Below, in pieces: positions 1-9,574 of a stretch of DNA of 64,000 nucleotides (its first letter is position 1; every line of letters starts with the position of its first letter). This stretch comes from Paraburkholderia dioscoreae (lineage in GTDB: Bacteria; Pseudomonadota; Gammaproteobacteria; Burkholderiales; Burkholderiaceae). The notes beneath the pieces were generated by a model that made no database searches, was not told the DNA's origin, and was given only the letters and a program-made list of their open reading frames with translations. The stretch lies in contig NZ_LR699554.1 of NCBI RefSeq assembly GCF_902459535.1, forward strand, positions 3,038,001 to 3,102,000, in the 5' to 3' direction. Position numbers and translations under genes: made by a program.

Positions 1-331
1 GGGTGATTTGCAGGACATCGCCCGGGCCGATACGGTACGCGGCGTTCTGGTTTGCGGCGGCAAGCAGTTCGGCGCTTCGCAACGAGGTGCTCCCATCGAA
101 CTCGCGCATGCGGTTGACGAGATCGACGTCGACTTCCTGAATGGGTACGTTCAGCGCCTGGGCCGGCGCGCCATCACGCGGAGCCGACAGCGGCAGGGTC
201 TGTTTGTCAGTCATGCGCATCCCCGGCGATGCCGCGCACGCAGCCAGTGACAGACAGAACCCCGCAAGCGAGAGACGGCGCCATAGCGGCGACTGAAACC
301 TGACTAGCTCGTTGTTTGGCCGAATATTCAT
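1..331 (-). CDS. wza: Wza/BceE-type polysaccharide export outer-membrane lipoprotein (partial, N-terminus only)
   Basis: This gene runs off the left edge; 110 codons are visible. The start ATG (329-331) opens a lipoprotein signal peptide with the lipobox L-A-A-C, followed by a mature part containing the stretch YRIGPGDVLQI, the typical opening of the polysaccharide-export (Poly_export/SLBB) domain. Proteins of this family form the outer-membrane channel through which capsule or exopolysaccharide leaves the cell. It is the last visible member of a minus-strand run that includes a Wzb-like phosphatase and ManC, as in cepacian-type loci of Burkholderia. The Wzc-type kinase that normally partners it would lie beyond the window. 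Family assignment is confident; the exact polymer is inference. Confidence 0.85.
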   Translation of the reverse strand, partial: MNIRPNNELVRFQSPLWRRLSLAGFCLSLAACAASPGMRMTDKQTLPLSAPRDGAPAQALNVPIQEVDVDLVNRMREFDGSTSLRSAELLAAANQNAAYRIGPGDVLQIT

Positions 332-451
332 TTTTTTCCTTGCATTGTTGTTTCTCTTCGACTGCTGCCGCTAGGAGTGAATGCTCACGTTATTCGGTAT
401 CCTTATGATTAAAAGTCACTATGGGTGAGAGAAATCGTCATGCCTCGCTAC

Positions 452-865
452 TCAATGGGGTGACGCTGTCCAAGGCGAACCCGCCCACGGCGAATTGTTC
501 CAAGGTGGCGCGGTCTCTGCCAGATCGCGTGCTTTTGCTGCAAAATCGCTGCCTACCAAGCTTGCGTGCCCGGACGAGCCGTGGCGCCGCGCAACCTGCC
601 GCGACGATTTCGCGCCGGGAGTCATCAAGCTGCGCTCTGTCGGGAGCAACGCGTAATCGTCGCGCCAGGCGGACTGGCTGCTTCCCATCGAAGGCACGAG
701 AGGCAGTACGGACGTGCCCTTGACTCCCGCACTTGACGTTGCGCCTGCCCACCGCGAGCTTGGACCCGATTGCCTGGTCTGATCAGCGACGCCCGCCTGA
801 ACCGTCGCTGAAGCAATGGCGATAAGCAGCGACACCACTGCCCGGTTGCGCATGAGCCGATCCAT
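452..865 (-). CDS. Small exported protein of unknown function between wzb and wza
   Basis: This 137-residue reading frame starts with ATG two bases after the stop of the upstream phosphatase gene, which suggests translational coupling. The N-terminus has a basic MDRLMRNR stretch and a hydrophobic segment ending in ASATVQAG, a plausible signal peptide. The rest is rich in Ser, Ala, Pro and Trp, ends in short repeats of the form NSPWAGSPW, and has no domain I recognise. Position inside the polysaccharide operon argues for a role in export or polymer handling, but that is inference only. The mature part looks low-complexity, so it could be a poorly conserved accessory protein. Confidence 0.5.
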   Translation of the reverse strand: MDRLMRNRAVVSLLIAIASATVQAGVADQTRQSGPSSRWAGATSSAGVKGTSVLPLVPSMGSSQSAWRDDYALLPTERSLMTPGAKSSRQVARRHGSSGHASLVGSDFAAKARDLAETAPPWNNSPWAGSPWTASPH

Positions 866-867
866 TT

Positions 868-1323
868 TCAATTCACCGCTCCGCGCGTTTCGGTTACGCC
901 CACGCGGGCCACCCAGTGTTCGAGCGCATGTTCGATGTGCTGTGCGACCATCTCGAACACCGCTTCCGGTTTGCCGAACGGATCGGGAATGTCCTGCTTC
1001 GTCGTTTGATCGAGTTGAAACACGCGGCCTCGAGCAAACGGATAGCGACGCTCCAATTCCCGGCATTGCGCATTCGTCATCGCGAGAATCAACGCGGATT
1101 CACGCACGTGACCCAAATGAACTTGCTGTGCCACATGACCGCCGAGAGCGATACCGCGCCGGGTCATCACGTCGATGGCAAGGCGTGCTGCGGGCCGTCC
1201 CGCGAGCGCCACCAAACCCGCGGAGCGCACCGCCAGATTCGGTACTGCCCGCGACAGCAGCGCACCGGCCATCGGACTGCGGCAGACGTTGCCGTCGCAG
1301 ATAATCAGAGCCTGTTCGATCAT
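868..1323 (-). CDS. wzb: Low-molecular-weight protein-tyrosine phosphatase (Wzb/BceD-like)
   Basis: The 151-residue protein begins with the P-loop ICDGNVCRSPMA, giving the catalytic pair Cys9 and Arg15 in the C-x5-R arrangement of LMW phosphatases. The general-acid loop is present as DIPDPFG with Asp114. Length is normal for the family. These enzymes dephosphorylate the tyrosine-rich tail of the Wzc autokinase and so control polysaccharide length and export. I chose the ATG at 1321-1323 because it places the P-loop at the N-terminus, as usual; the frame is open further upstream but without family sequence. It lies between manC and the wza-like gene in the same orientation, consistent with one operon. 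Confidence 0.9.
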   Translation of the reverse strand: MIEQALIICDGNVCRSPMAGALLSRAVPNLAVRSAGLVALAGRPAARLAIDVMTRRGIALGGHVAQQVHLGHVRESALILAMTNAQCRELERRYPFARGRVFQLDQTTKQDIPDPFGKPEAVFEMVAQHIEHALEHWVARVGVTETRGAVN

Positions 1324-1466
1324 GTGCGTGGTAGATCCGAGTTCATTTGAACAAGACCACGGACTATCGTCGTGAACACGTTTTGCATATCGCGTACGCT
1401 TGCGCACATCGATTGAAAACCGAACATCGTCCCTCTCCCCGGAGTAAGCATCACCGCGTGAACTGA

Positions 1467-2999
1467 TCAGACGCGGCCGTAGGTATCGTCGAAGCGGACG
1501 ATGTCGTCTTCGCCGAGATAGCTTCCGGACTGCACCTCAATCATCTCGAGCGGCAACCGGCCGGGGTTTTCAAGTCGATGCGTCACGCCGACGGGGATAT
1601 AGGTCGACTCGTTCTCGCTGAGCAAAAAGCGCTCGTCGCCGCGCGTGACCATGGCGGTGCCACGCACGACGGTCCAGTGCTCGGCGCGGTGGTGATGCAT
1701 CTGCAACGAGAGGCTCGCGCCCGGATCCACCAGGATCCGCTTGACCTGAAAGCGCTCGCCCCGGTCGATCGAGTCATACCAGCCCCACGGGCGGCGCACC
1801 AGCCGATGCGACGTAGCTTCCGGCGCTCGCGAAGACGCGATCCGGCCGACTACGGATTTGACTGCCTGAACATGCGCACGATCGACCACCAACACGGCAT
1901 CGGCGGTCTCGACCACGGCCACATTCGTCACGCCGACACACGCTACAAGACGACCCTCCGAGTGCGCGTAGCATCCCGTGGCACCTTCGAACATGACGCG
2001 GCCGCGTCCCGCGTTACCGTCCGTGTCCTTATCGAGTGCTTCCCACACGGCGCTCCACGAGCCGAGATCTGACCAGCCCGCATCGAGGGGAACGGCGAGC
2101 GCGACCGGCGCTTCCGGCCAGTCGGCGAGCTTCTCCATCACCGCGTAGTCGATCGAGTCGCTCGGGCAAGCATCGAACGCATCGCGCGCGGGGCGAAAAC
2201 ATGTGCCTTCACGCGTGCCTGCCGTCACGGAACGCTCGCAAGCCGAGTGGATGTCCGGGGCGAACTGCGCGATTGCAGCGAGCCACACGCTCGCTCGCAC
2301 CACGTAAATGCCGCTGTTCCAGAGATAGTTGCCGGCCTCGATATATTGCGAGGCGATTTCCGGAGCCGGCTTCTCGACGAAGCCGTCGAGCCGCATGCCG
2401 CCTTCCACGCCTTCTGCTCGCACCGATTCGCCCAACCGCAGATAGCCGAAGCCGGGATCCGCGCGGCTCGGCACGATCCCTAGCGTCGCGACGCAACCGA
2501 GCTGCGCGTAAGCGATCGCGAGATCGAGTGCACGATGGAACGACTCGACGTTGTCGATGGTGTGATCAGCGGGCATTACGACGAGTACGGCATCCCCGTG
2601 CTCAACGCGCACCAACTCGGCGGCGATGGAAAGCGCGGGTGCCGTGTCACGTCGAGCGGGCTCGAGTACGATCGAGGCTTGCAGTCCGCTCAGCGTCAAT
2701 TGGCGAGTTGTAACGTGACGATGCTCTTCGCCACAGACCACGAGCGGTGTTGCAACCGTCCGCTTGGCGGCGATGGCCGAGGCGCGGCGCAAGGTTGCGG
2801 CGAGCAGCGTCTCATCGCCGATCACGCTCGCTAATTGCTTCGGATGGTGTTCGCGCGAAATCGGCCAAAGGCGCGTTCCCGCCCCTCCGGCGAGCACCAC
2901 TGGCACGACTGTCGTCACCCCGCGATCCAGCGATTCCTGAACGTGCGCGCCGGAGAACAACCGAGCGAGATCACTCGTGACATCATTTTTTGTATTCAT
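1467..2999 (-). CDS. manC: Bifunctional mannose-1-phosphate guanylyltransferase / mannose-6-phosphate isomerase
   Basis: This 510-residue protein has the sugar-nucleotidyltransferase signature LAGGAGTRLWP near residues 36-46, followed by the conserved HHPKQ. A type II phosphomannose-isomerase cupin with the metal-binding cluster QMHHHRAEHW lies near residue 430. It would convert mannose-6-P to mannose-1-P and then to GDP-mannose in the cytoplasm, supplying an exopolysaccharide. Proteins of this architecture are ManC, AlgA, XanB and BceA. Residues 1-30 extend beyond the usual catalytic start, but no better-placed ATG was seen. It heads the run manC - wzb - exported protein - wza, with a long non-coding region upstream. 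Confidence 0.93.
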   Translation of the reverse strand: MNTKNDVTSDLARLFSGAHVQESLDRGVTTVVPVVLAGGAGTRLWPISREHHPKQLASVIGDETLLAATLRRASAIAAKRTVATPLVVCGEEHRHVTTRQLTLSGLQASIVLEPARRDTAPALSIAAELVRVEHGDAVLVVMPADHTIDNVESFHRALDLAIAYAQLGCVATLGIVPSRADPGFGYLRLGESVRAEGVEGGMRLDGFVEKPAPEIASQYIEAGNYLWNSGIYVVRASVWLAAIAQFAPDIHSACERSVTAGTREGTCFRPARDAFDACPSDSIDYAVMEKLADWPEAPVALAVPLDAGWSDLGSWSAVWEALDKDTDGNAGRGRVMFEGATGCYAHSEGRLVACVGVTNVAVVETADAVLVVDRAHVQAVKSVVGRIASSRAPEATSHRLVRRPWGWYDSIDRGERFQVKRILVDPGASLSLQMHHHRAEHWTVVRGTAMVTRGDERFLLSENESTYIPVGVTHRLENPGRLPLEMIEVQSGSYLGEDDIVRFDDTYGRV

Positions 3000-3548
3000 C
3001 GTTCACAACCCCCGGAACCATAATCCGACAACACTTGGAGAAAGCGCATCGAGACGCTTTTCTTTTTCTGAATTCGAGCCGAATCCGCTGCACTCCCTCA
3101 CACTCGAACGACGTCGAAGTTGCTTGGGTTGGTCTGGACAGTGGATCTGGGCAGCGCCTCTCTCAGACAGACGCTTATCGCACGTGTATAAATGCAAGCT
3201 CCATGCCAACGCATCGGCAGCGCGAGTCAGTTCGTTTAACGTTGCTAACGAGAACGATAGTGCCGGTTGAGAGCCTGATTCGGAGGGGCTTTACAGTGCT
3301 TGACACGATGCAGGCGCCGCGCTCTGACGTCCTAAGACATCCGGCATCAAAGCGGCCCGAGAGAAAACGTGACGTAACACCGGGGTAACGCGCACGGCGC
3401 TGTAACGTGACACGGCATTGCCCGAAGCAATCGGCAAGCCGGCACGACCGGATTGGCATGGGTGCCGAACGGCGAGTGTGTATTTGACGGGAGGCCGCGC
3501 AGTCGTCGCGTTTAAAAAGGGGACTGTTTTAAACCGCGGCACACTCGC
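3000..3548. other. 549-bp intergenic region upstream of manC
   Basis: No reading frame here has coding character. The region separates the 3' end of the polytopic membrane-protein gene from manC and presumably carries the promoter and leader of the manC-wzb-wza transcript. I could not identify a convincing -35/-10 pair on the minus strand. Confidence 0.5.
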
Positions 3549-4901
3549 TCAATCGATACGCTGTCTCCAACGGAAGATGTCCATCGTTTGCGCTTCGTCG
3601 AGGATCTGGCGGGCAGCGTCCGATTGTTGCTGGGTGTACCACGCTTCCGTCACGAGCGGCGCGACGTATTGCCGGTAATGAGCGACATGGACAGGCAGGT
3701 AGATCAACGATGTCAGCCAGTACAGCATCGCGCATCCAGCGAGTACTCCGCTCAGCGAGACACGACCGGGATGACGCTGGGTGAATTGTGCCGCGGACAA
3801 TGCGACGACACTGCAAGCGTATAGACATGAGATCAGCTTGTAACGCACGGGCACCCAATCGTCGACACTCGCACTCACGCGAACGACTGTGATGGCGAGA
3901 AAAGCAGCCAGCAGAAAGAGCATGAATGCGGCGAGCGCCGGGCGTTCAGCTAATGCGCCCTCGCGAACCAGCCGGTAATGCACCCACACCAACCCGATGC
4001 CCGTGAAAAAAGGAATCGCCACGAACGCGACTGGCAAATGCATTGCGCGATTGTTCAACATGGCAAGCGAGCCGATCTGAACGAACAGATAGACAACCCG
4101 AAGCGGTATCGAGGTGTGCGCGCCGAGACTTGCATCGGCGGGTGGGGACAGCATGGGCGACATGGTCGCGTGCAAATCGTAGTGCCTGAAATACAGTCCG
4201 ATCACGATCGCACTGGAGACAGCGGCCCATGCCGCGCGACGCCAGTCGCGCTGACGCAGCAAAAACACCGTGGCCAGCGGCAGGCCGATGAGTCCGTTAG
4301 CCTGCGAAGCCGCACTCGCGAGCAGCGCGGCAAACCCCGCCCAGGTTCGCCCGGAGAACAGCGCCCAGAAACCGAGGATCGCGAAGGCATAGACACCGAC
4401 ATTGGACACGGCAGCCATCGGAAAAGACAGCAGGCGAAAAAAAGAGAAGTTGAATAGCAGGCAAGCAATAATGAGGACGCTCGCTGCGGCACTTCGACCA
4501 AGATGACGTGCGTTGTCCGGAGCGTCTATGGATGCCTTGATGGAACCCGCAGCCAGCAGCAAAAGAAGATTGCCAAAGAGGTTGAGTCCCCAGAAGGAGA
4601 CATGCCCCAGCAGCATCCAACTGGCGACGGCGCTCAGATGGGTCGTAATGACGCGATGCTGATTGTTTTGGCTGATCAGCACCGCGATCCAGTCCGATAC
4701 GCCGGGCCGCCTTGCCAGATTGACCACGGGCTCCAAGATTGAAAAGAAGTCGTCAAAGTACGGGCCGTTTGGGCAGAAAGCGGCCACCACTGCGTAATAG
4801 ACAATTACGACGCATCCGGCGAGCATTGCAGACGCCGTCAGCTTAGGTGCGCGCTTCGCGGCCATACGGATCGAGCCAATGCTCGTACTTCGCAAATCCA
4901 T
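3549..4901 (-). CDS. Polytopic inner-membrane protein of the polysaccharide locus, possible GT-C-type glycosyltransferase
   Basis: This protein of about 450 residues has roughly ten to twelve hydrophobic segments spread along its length. The first loop after the first membrane span contains YFDDFFSILEP, an acidic pair in the position expected for catalytic residues of GT-C-fold glycosyltransferases, and it is followed by an NNQHR motif. This could mark a lipid-linked-sugar transferase or a polymerase, but I recognise no named family. I chose the ATG at 4899-4901; other Met codons lie nearby (MITMDL and MAAKR), and none has a strong ribosome site. It lies about 120 bp downstream of the lipoprotein gene on the same strand. 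A Wzy-like role is an alternative. Confidence 0.6.
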   Translation of the reverse strand: MDLRSTSIGSIRMAAKRAPKLTASAMLAGCVVIVYYAVVAAFCPNGPYFDDFFSILEPVVNLARRPGVSDWIAVLISQNNQHRVITTHLSAVASWMLLGHVSFWGLNLFGNLLLLLAAGSIKASIDAPDNARHLGRSAAASVLIIACLLFNFSFFRLLSFPMAAVSNVGVYAFAILGFWALFSGRTWAGFAALLASAASQANGLIGLPLATVFLLRQRDWRRAAWAAVSSAIVIGLYFRHYDLHATMSPMLSPPADASLGAHTSIPLRVVYLFVQIGSLAMLNNRAMHLPVAFVAIPFFTGIGLVWVHYRLVREGALAERPALAAFMLFLLAAFLAITVVRVSASVDDWVPVRYKLISCLYACSVVALSAAQFTQRHPGRVSLSGVLAGCAMLYWLTSLIYLPVHVAHYRQYVAPLVTEAWYTQQQSDAARQILDEAQTMDIFRWRQRID

Positions 4902-5024
4902 GGTTATCATCCATCTGTTTGGCGTTATAGACTCGCCACGCGCCCTACCGGCCGAACGCATCCGGACCCGCTGCGGATCCGGACTGCACGCAAGGTCTTT
5001 CCCCGCGGTTTCGCGGCAATCTGC

Positions 5025-5741
5025 TTACTGCGACGAACTTCCCGTGCCGCCTGTCGCCCCGTTGCTCCCGCCCGAAAGAGGTGCCAACGCCCCAGCCGCC
5101 AACGCTGCAGCTGCCAGCGATGCAGCCGGTTGTCCATCACTCGTGATTGCCCCGGCTGCGAGCAACGTTTCTAGATCCGCGTCCGCACCCGGCGCGCCGG
5201 GCGTGAAAGAAACTGTCAGGAACGAAGATGAGGAAAGCGTTATTCCGTACAGCTTCTGGATCAGCGCGGCAACCGCAGACTCAGCATTCGCGATCACCGC
5301 ACTATTCGTCAGTGCATTCTGGATCGACGCGTTGGTCGAGATGCCCGCAAGCAACCCGTTCACGTTCGTCCCCAGTTGGCCTGCGAGATAGCTCAACAGC
5401 AATTGCGTCAATGGCGTCACGTTGAACGTTCCCGCGCCGGCCGCAAACGAGTTGATCTTGATTGCGCCGTTAGTCGCAGAAATGGCGCAAGGCCCGTCGA
5501 ACGCAAACGTTGCCGAATACGCTCCATTGGAATTCGCCGTCGCGCTCCCTGATCCATTCTTGCAGGTCAGCGTCACGCTCGCGTTAGCGAGTGCCGCGCC
5601 GACAGCGGCTGTGCCGCTTACCGTCGCACCCGGCGCATTGCCGCTATCGTGGCCGCCTCCGCACGCGACCAGCGCACTAGTCGCAAGCATCATCGATGCG
5701 AACTGCAGCGTGCGCAGCGTGGCGCCGTTAAGAAGCTTCAT
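5025..5741 (-). CDS. Ala/Gly-rich lipoprotein of the polysaccharide locus
   Basis: This 238-residue protein begins MKLLNG and has a lipoprotein signal peptide ending in L-V-A-C followed by a GGG stretch. The start is supported by GGAGATAGCG just upstream. The mature part resembles a small beta-sandwich (VSGTAAVGAALANASVTLTC), then a helical Ala-rich segment, and ends in Ser/Gly/Thr-rich sequence. Cys residues in TLTCKNG and DGPCAIS could form a disulfide. It follows the YjbH-like gene by 18 bp, so co-transcription is likely. Similar small lipoproteins accompany YjbH-type proteins elsewhere (YjbF-like position), but the sequence itself does not prove that relation. Confidence 0.6.
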   Translation of the reverse strand: MKLLNGATLRTLQFASMMLATSALVACGGGHDSGNAPGATVSGTAAVGAALANASVTLTCKNGSGSATANSNGAYSATFAFDGPCAISATNGAIKINSFAAGAGTFNVTPLTQLLLSYLAGQLGTNVNGLLAGISTNASIQNALTNSAVIANAESAVAALIQKLYGITLSSSSFLTVSFTPGAPGADADLETLLAAGAITSDGQPAASLAAAALAAGALAPLSGGSNGATGGTGSSSQ

Positions 5742-5759
5742 CGCTATCTCCAAAGAAGA

Positions 5760-8138
5760 TCATTCACAATTGACTGGCACAACTACCGGTGCATCGCTAA
5801 CGCCTTTCAACCCGTTCCCGTAGGTATCGCGACAAAGTGCGATGCGCGTCGAAAGAACCCTTGCGTCCGCCTGAGGTTGCGTTCTATTCGCGTCGCCATC
5901 ACGCCGCCCATACCGCAAATACGCATCTCGCATCCGATAAAGCTGCATGGAGAAGTACTCTCCACTAAAGCGCCCTTGATTCAACAAGAACTGCTGCGTG
6001 CTATACGGGAAGCTCATGCTCTCTGCCCCGTTCGCCGACAGATAATTCGTCGATCCAACCCGCGTACGGAAATCCAGTTCGAACTGCCCCGTCCCGTCCA
6101 CCTGACTAATCCCCGGCTTCATGCCCTGCCGCAGCGTGAGCGGAAAGCTCACCGCAGCGCCCACAAACGTGCCTTGCCCGCTATGCTCGCCGTGCACGCT
6201 GACGGACACGTCGTCGAACCAGCGCGTGAACGTCGCGACCGGACCTTTGTCCCCACCGACAAAGCGCGCGACGCCTGCCTCGATCCACAGCTTCCACGAC
6301 GGCTGCACCCAGCGGTACGTCAGTTGCGCGTTCTTCTCACTCAGCAAGGTGTCGTGGCCGGATTCACGATGCAAATAAGCGAGGCGCAAACGGATCAAGT
6401 CAGGCCGACCGGGCACGGACACAGTCGTTTCGTTTTGCACGCCGACATACGAGTAGTCGAACTTGCCCACCGACGCCACGTTGAAAACCCCCGGCATGAT
6501 CCAGAAGCTCTGCGCCAACGCAACCGCATTCAGCCCTCCACGCAAGCGGTAGTCGCTAAAGACATGACCCTCATCCATATTCTTCGTGTTGTAGAGCGGC
6601 GCGATATAGCTCGCGTATAACTCCGCACCGCGCCAGAGTGGGACAAATCCCTCGATGTTGGCACCGAGAGATACATCAAAAACGCCGTACTCAGTACCGT
6701 ACAGATAGCTCACTATCGGTTCGATCTGAATGCGCGTCAGCCCATGCGTGTGCTCATTGCCATGCCACGCAATAGAGTCCGGGTCATATGTCGGCCGCGT
6801 GCTCATGGTCAGCGAGGCGCTGGCGGCTGATGCCGCACCGCCTGCAATGAACTGCGCAAACGCGGCCCGATCGACAACGACTTCGCCCAACGGCTCATTC
6901 GCCTTCTTGATGACCACGTGAATCTTCTCTGTGCCGTGCGGCGCATTCACGCTTGCCACACCGAGCGCGATGCCAATCGCGTCGACCTCGTTCTGGTTGT
7001 AACGATGGTTTTCATATTCGACGACCAGGTCACGCCCACTCACGCCGACACGTACACGCTCCAGACCGGCTGCAAAAAGTTGCGCGGCAATTTCGTCGAG
7101 TGCGGATGTATCGAGCGCATCCGGCATGGCAGGAGCCGGCGAATCCAACGATCTGGCGGGCGCGATTTCACTCAGCATTACCGACGCATACGACTGCAGT
7201 GGCGGCACGTACGCGATCGGCGCACCGGCAAGAGCGTTCACGCTGCTTGCCGAGTTCCGCACGTCGATCGGCCTTAGACTTGCGAGCCTGATCGACACTT
7301 GCTCGTCATCCTCTGCCGCTTGCACCGGCAACGCTTGCGGCCCCTCGCACAATCCATCGGTACAACGCTGCGCGCTAAAGCGCTTGCCCAGCGGAATCTG
7401 AATACCCACGGAAAACGACGTGCGCGGCGAAACGCCGGTTGTCGAACGGATCGAGCGCATCAGTGTGCCGATCACGTTTGCATCGGCGAGCCAGCTAATT
7501 CGAGGCGACTGGTAACGGACGCCCGCGTAAGGCGTTCTCGAATCGTCTTCCGCCAACAGCGACAAGCCGGTATTCCAGAGCGATAACTGCGCACCGCCGA
7601 AAAATCCGTCAAGCCGATCTCCTTGTCCATAACCGGCAGTCAACGTCACCGGTCCAAACGCCTGTGACACCACGCCGTATTTCGAGCGGAAAAAATGCGT
7701 CTGTCCGCCTATGTCCGTCAAACCGAATGCGATGCTCGGCTGATATTTAAAGAACTTCGGCACTTCGATTTTTATGTCACCGATCAAGTGACGAAAAAAA
7801 AAGTGGTCCGCATTCGTAAAGGGCGCGTGAACATTGCCCGGATAATTCGCAAGCCCGCCGGAAAGCTCGACATACGGCAACATCCCGACGGCGCCCCAAT
7901 ACATCTGCGCGTCCGTCGCCTGTTTCCCGTAGCGCGGATCGATATAGTTGTTGTACTGCACTTCCACCGTACCTTCCGGCAATGCAAACGCATACGGAAT
8001 GGCGAGCCCACCCGCCTGACCCAACGCGTTTAGCGCGGGTTCCACAGCGAATGCAGAGGCCGGGAATGTCAGGGAAACTGCCAAGGCCACTGCTCTCCGA
8101 GCCGATAGTGGTGTTTGTCCGCGCAATGTCGTGGCCAT
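5760..8138 (-). CDS. YjbH-like exopolysaccharide outer-membrane protein
   Basis: This 792-residue protein has an N-terminal signal sequence (hydrophobic VALAVSLTFPASAFA). Two long beta-rich regions alternate short hydrophobic strands with polar turns, as in outer-membrane barrels. The N-terminal half contains NALGQAGGLAIPYAF and YNNYIDPRYG, and the C-terminal half ends with RYGRRDGDANRTQPQADARV, typical of the YjbH (DUF940) family that accompanies exopolysaccharide operons. It overlaps or abuts the initiating-transferase gene. I chose ATG at 8136-8138; an in-frame TTG at 8160-8162 is an alternative. The family call rests on overall look and context rather than one diagnostic motif. Confidence 0.7.
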   Translation of the reverse strand: MATTLRGQTPLSARRAVALAVSLTFPASAFAVEPALNALGQAGGLAIPYAFALPEGTVEVQYNNYIDPRYGKQATDAQMYWGAVGMLPYVELSGGLANYPGNVHAPFTNADHFFFRHLIGDIKIEVPKFFKYQPSIAFGLTDIGGQTHFFRSKYGVVSQAFGPVTLTAGYGQGDRLDGFFGGAQLSLWNTGLSLLAEDDSRTPYAGVRYQSPRISWLADANVIGTLMRSIRSTTGVSPRTSFSVGIQIPLGKRFSAQRCTDGLCEGPQALPVQAAEDDEQVSIRLASLRPIDVRNSASSVNALAGAPIAYVPPLQSYASVMLSEIAPARSLDSPAPAMPDALDTSALDEIAAQLFAAGLERVRVGVSGRDLVVEYENHRYNQNEVDAIGIALGVASVNAPHGTEKIHVVIKKANEPLGEVVVDRAAFAQFIAGGAASAASASLTMSTRPTYDPDSIAWHGNEHTHGLTRIQIEPIVSYLYGTEYGVFDVSLGANIEGFVPLWRGAELYASYIAPLYNTKNMDEGHVFSDYRLRGGLNAVALAQSFWIMPGVFNVASVGKFDYSYVGVQNETTVSVPGRPDLIRLRLAYLHRESGHDTLLSEKNAQLTYRWVQPSWKLWIEAGVARFVGGDKGPVATFTRWFDDVSVSVHGEHSGQGTFVGAAVSFPLTLRQGMKPGISQVDGTGQFELDFRTRVGSTNYLSANGAESMSFPYSTQQFLLNQGRFSGEYFSMQLYRMRDAYLRYGRRDGDANRTQPQADARVLSTRIALCRDTYGNGLKGVSDAPVVVPVNCE

Positions 8139-8158
8139 GTTTTGTTGTTGTGGGTCCG

Positions 8159-9574
8159 TCAATACGCGTTGCTATGGACGAAGCCCTTCGCAATCGTCGC
8201 GACGACAATCCTCATGTCGAGGCCGAATGACCAGTTACGCAGGTAATACAGATCGTGTTCGACGCGCCCTTGCATCTTCTCGATCTGATCCGTTTCCCCG
8301 CGGAATCCGTTGATCTGCGCCCATCCAGTGATGCCCGGCTTGATGCGGTAACGGTGGATATATCCGTTGACCACTTTCTGGTAGAGCTCGTCGTGTTCGA
8401 GCGCATGCGGCCGCGGGCCGACGACCGACATGTGGCCGCACAGCACATTGAAGAACTGCGGAAGCTCGTCGAGACTCGTACGCCTAAGAAATGCTCCGAC
8501 TCGCGTAATACGCGGATCGCCTTTCGTGGCCTGCTTGATGACCCCGGATTCAACAGCATGGGCGCGCATCGAACGAAACTTGTAGATCCTGAAGATGCGT
8601 CCGTCCGCACCCTTGCGCTTCTGCGTGAAAAACACCGGTCCGCGCGACGACAACTTGACGGCGGCCGCGATGGTAATCAGCAAAGGAGCGAGTGCAATAA
8701 GCGCCAGTGCGGCGAATGCGCGATCGAATATCTCCTTCTTCAACAAGGCGCGTGCCGGCACTGGCGATGCCACCAGATTGATCGCGGGCATACCGATCAA
8801 ATCGATCACATCGCTGTCGAAAAGCGCGACGCTGCGCATGTCCGGCACGAAGCGCACGTTCACGAGATCGTCGCGGAACTCACTCACGAAACGCGAGATG
8901 ACCTGCTCTTCCGACAATGGCAGTGCGAGCCACAGTTCCTGCACGCCCTGGGATCTGACGTAGGCAGCAAATTTATTTACGTCGTCAAAAACCGGCACTC
9001 CTGATCCGACAATGCCCATAACCGGCCGCAGATCGAATGCCACTACCGCGCGAAAGCCGCTGGCCGACGCGCTTTCGATATTGCGTACCACCTGCTGACA
9101 ATGCGCGCCACATCCGACCACAGCGACCCGGCGCAGATTGAGTCCGGCATGCCGGACGCGTTCCAGCACGATACGCACGGCCACGCGCGAAACGATCAGC
9201 GCGCCGCCACTCAGCGCGGTCCAATACGCGAACCAGAGACGGGACACATAATCCGTACGATGCAGCGAGAACATCAGCACGAGCCCGCTGCCCTGAACAA
9301 TGAGCCAGGCAAACGACACCTGTCCCACCAACCGCAACATGGCACGTCCACGCCATGAGCCATAAACGCCGAGCACTGGAAAAAGAACCAGCGTAAAAGC
9401 CGCTGCAAACGTTACGAACGCGCTGTCAATTCGATTCTGCGCAAGATCCCCAAACCTCACTTGCGCCGCAGCCAATGCGCCCGACACGACAAGCATCACG
9501 TCGAGCAAACGCGCAATCGGGCTCTGCAACCCCGATATCGCCCCTATCTGCGGTCTAAAGTTTGCCGTGTCCAT
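8159..9574 (-). CDS. Undecaprenyl-phosphate sugar-phosphate transferase (WcaJ/WbaP/BceB type)
   Basis: The 471-residue protein has four or five N-terminal membrane segments, a central nucleotide-binding-like domain (VAVVGCGAHCQQV), and the C-terminal polyprenyl-phosphate transferase domain. The latter shows KFRSMR, the DPRITRVGAFLRRTSLDELPQ region (seen as several adjoining motifs), VGPRPH and the end GITGWAQINGFRGE. It initiates repeat-unit synthesis by moving a sugar-phosphate to undecaprenyl phosphate at the inner membrane, glucose being usual for full-length WcaJ-type enzymes. The ATG at 9572-9574 has a GGGGGT element eight bases upstream. It is the first gene of the minus-strand run continuing through the YjbH-like gene. 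Confidence 0.9.
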   Translation of the reverse strand: MDTANFRPQIGAISGLQSPIARLLDVMLVVSGALAAAQVRFGDLAQNRIDSAFVTFAAAFTLVLFPVLGVYGSWRGRAMLRLVGQVSFAWLIVQGSGLVLMFSLHRTDYVSRLWFAYWTALSGGALIVSRVAVRIVLERVRHAGLNLRRVAVVGCGAHCQQVVRNIESASASGFRAVVAFDLRPVMGIVGSGVPVFDDVNKFAAYVRSQGVQELWLALPLSEEQVISRFVSEFRDDLVNVRFVPDMRSVALFDSDVIDLIGMPAINLVASPVPARALLKKEIFDRAFAALALIALAPLLITIAAAVKLSSRGPVFFTQKRKGADGRIFRIYKFRSMRAHAVESGVIKQATKGDPRITRVGAFLRRTSLDELPQFFNVLCGHMSVVGPRPHALEHDELYQKVVNGYIHRYRIKPGITGWAQINGFRGETDQIEKMQGRVEHDLYYLRNWSFGLDMRIVVATIAKGFVHSNAY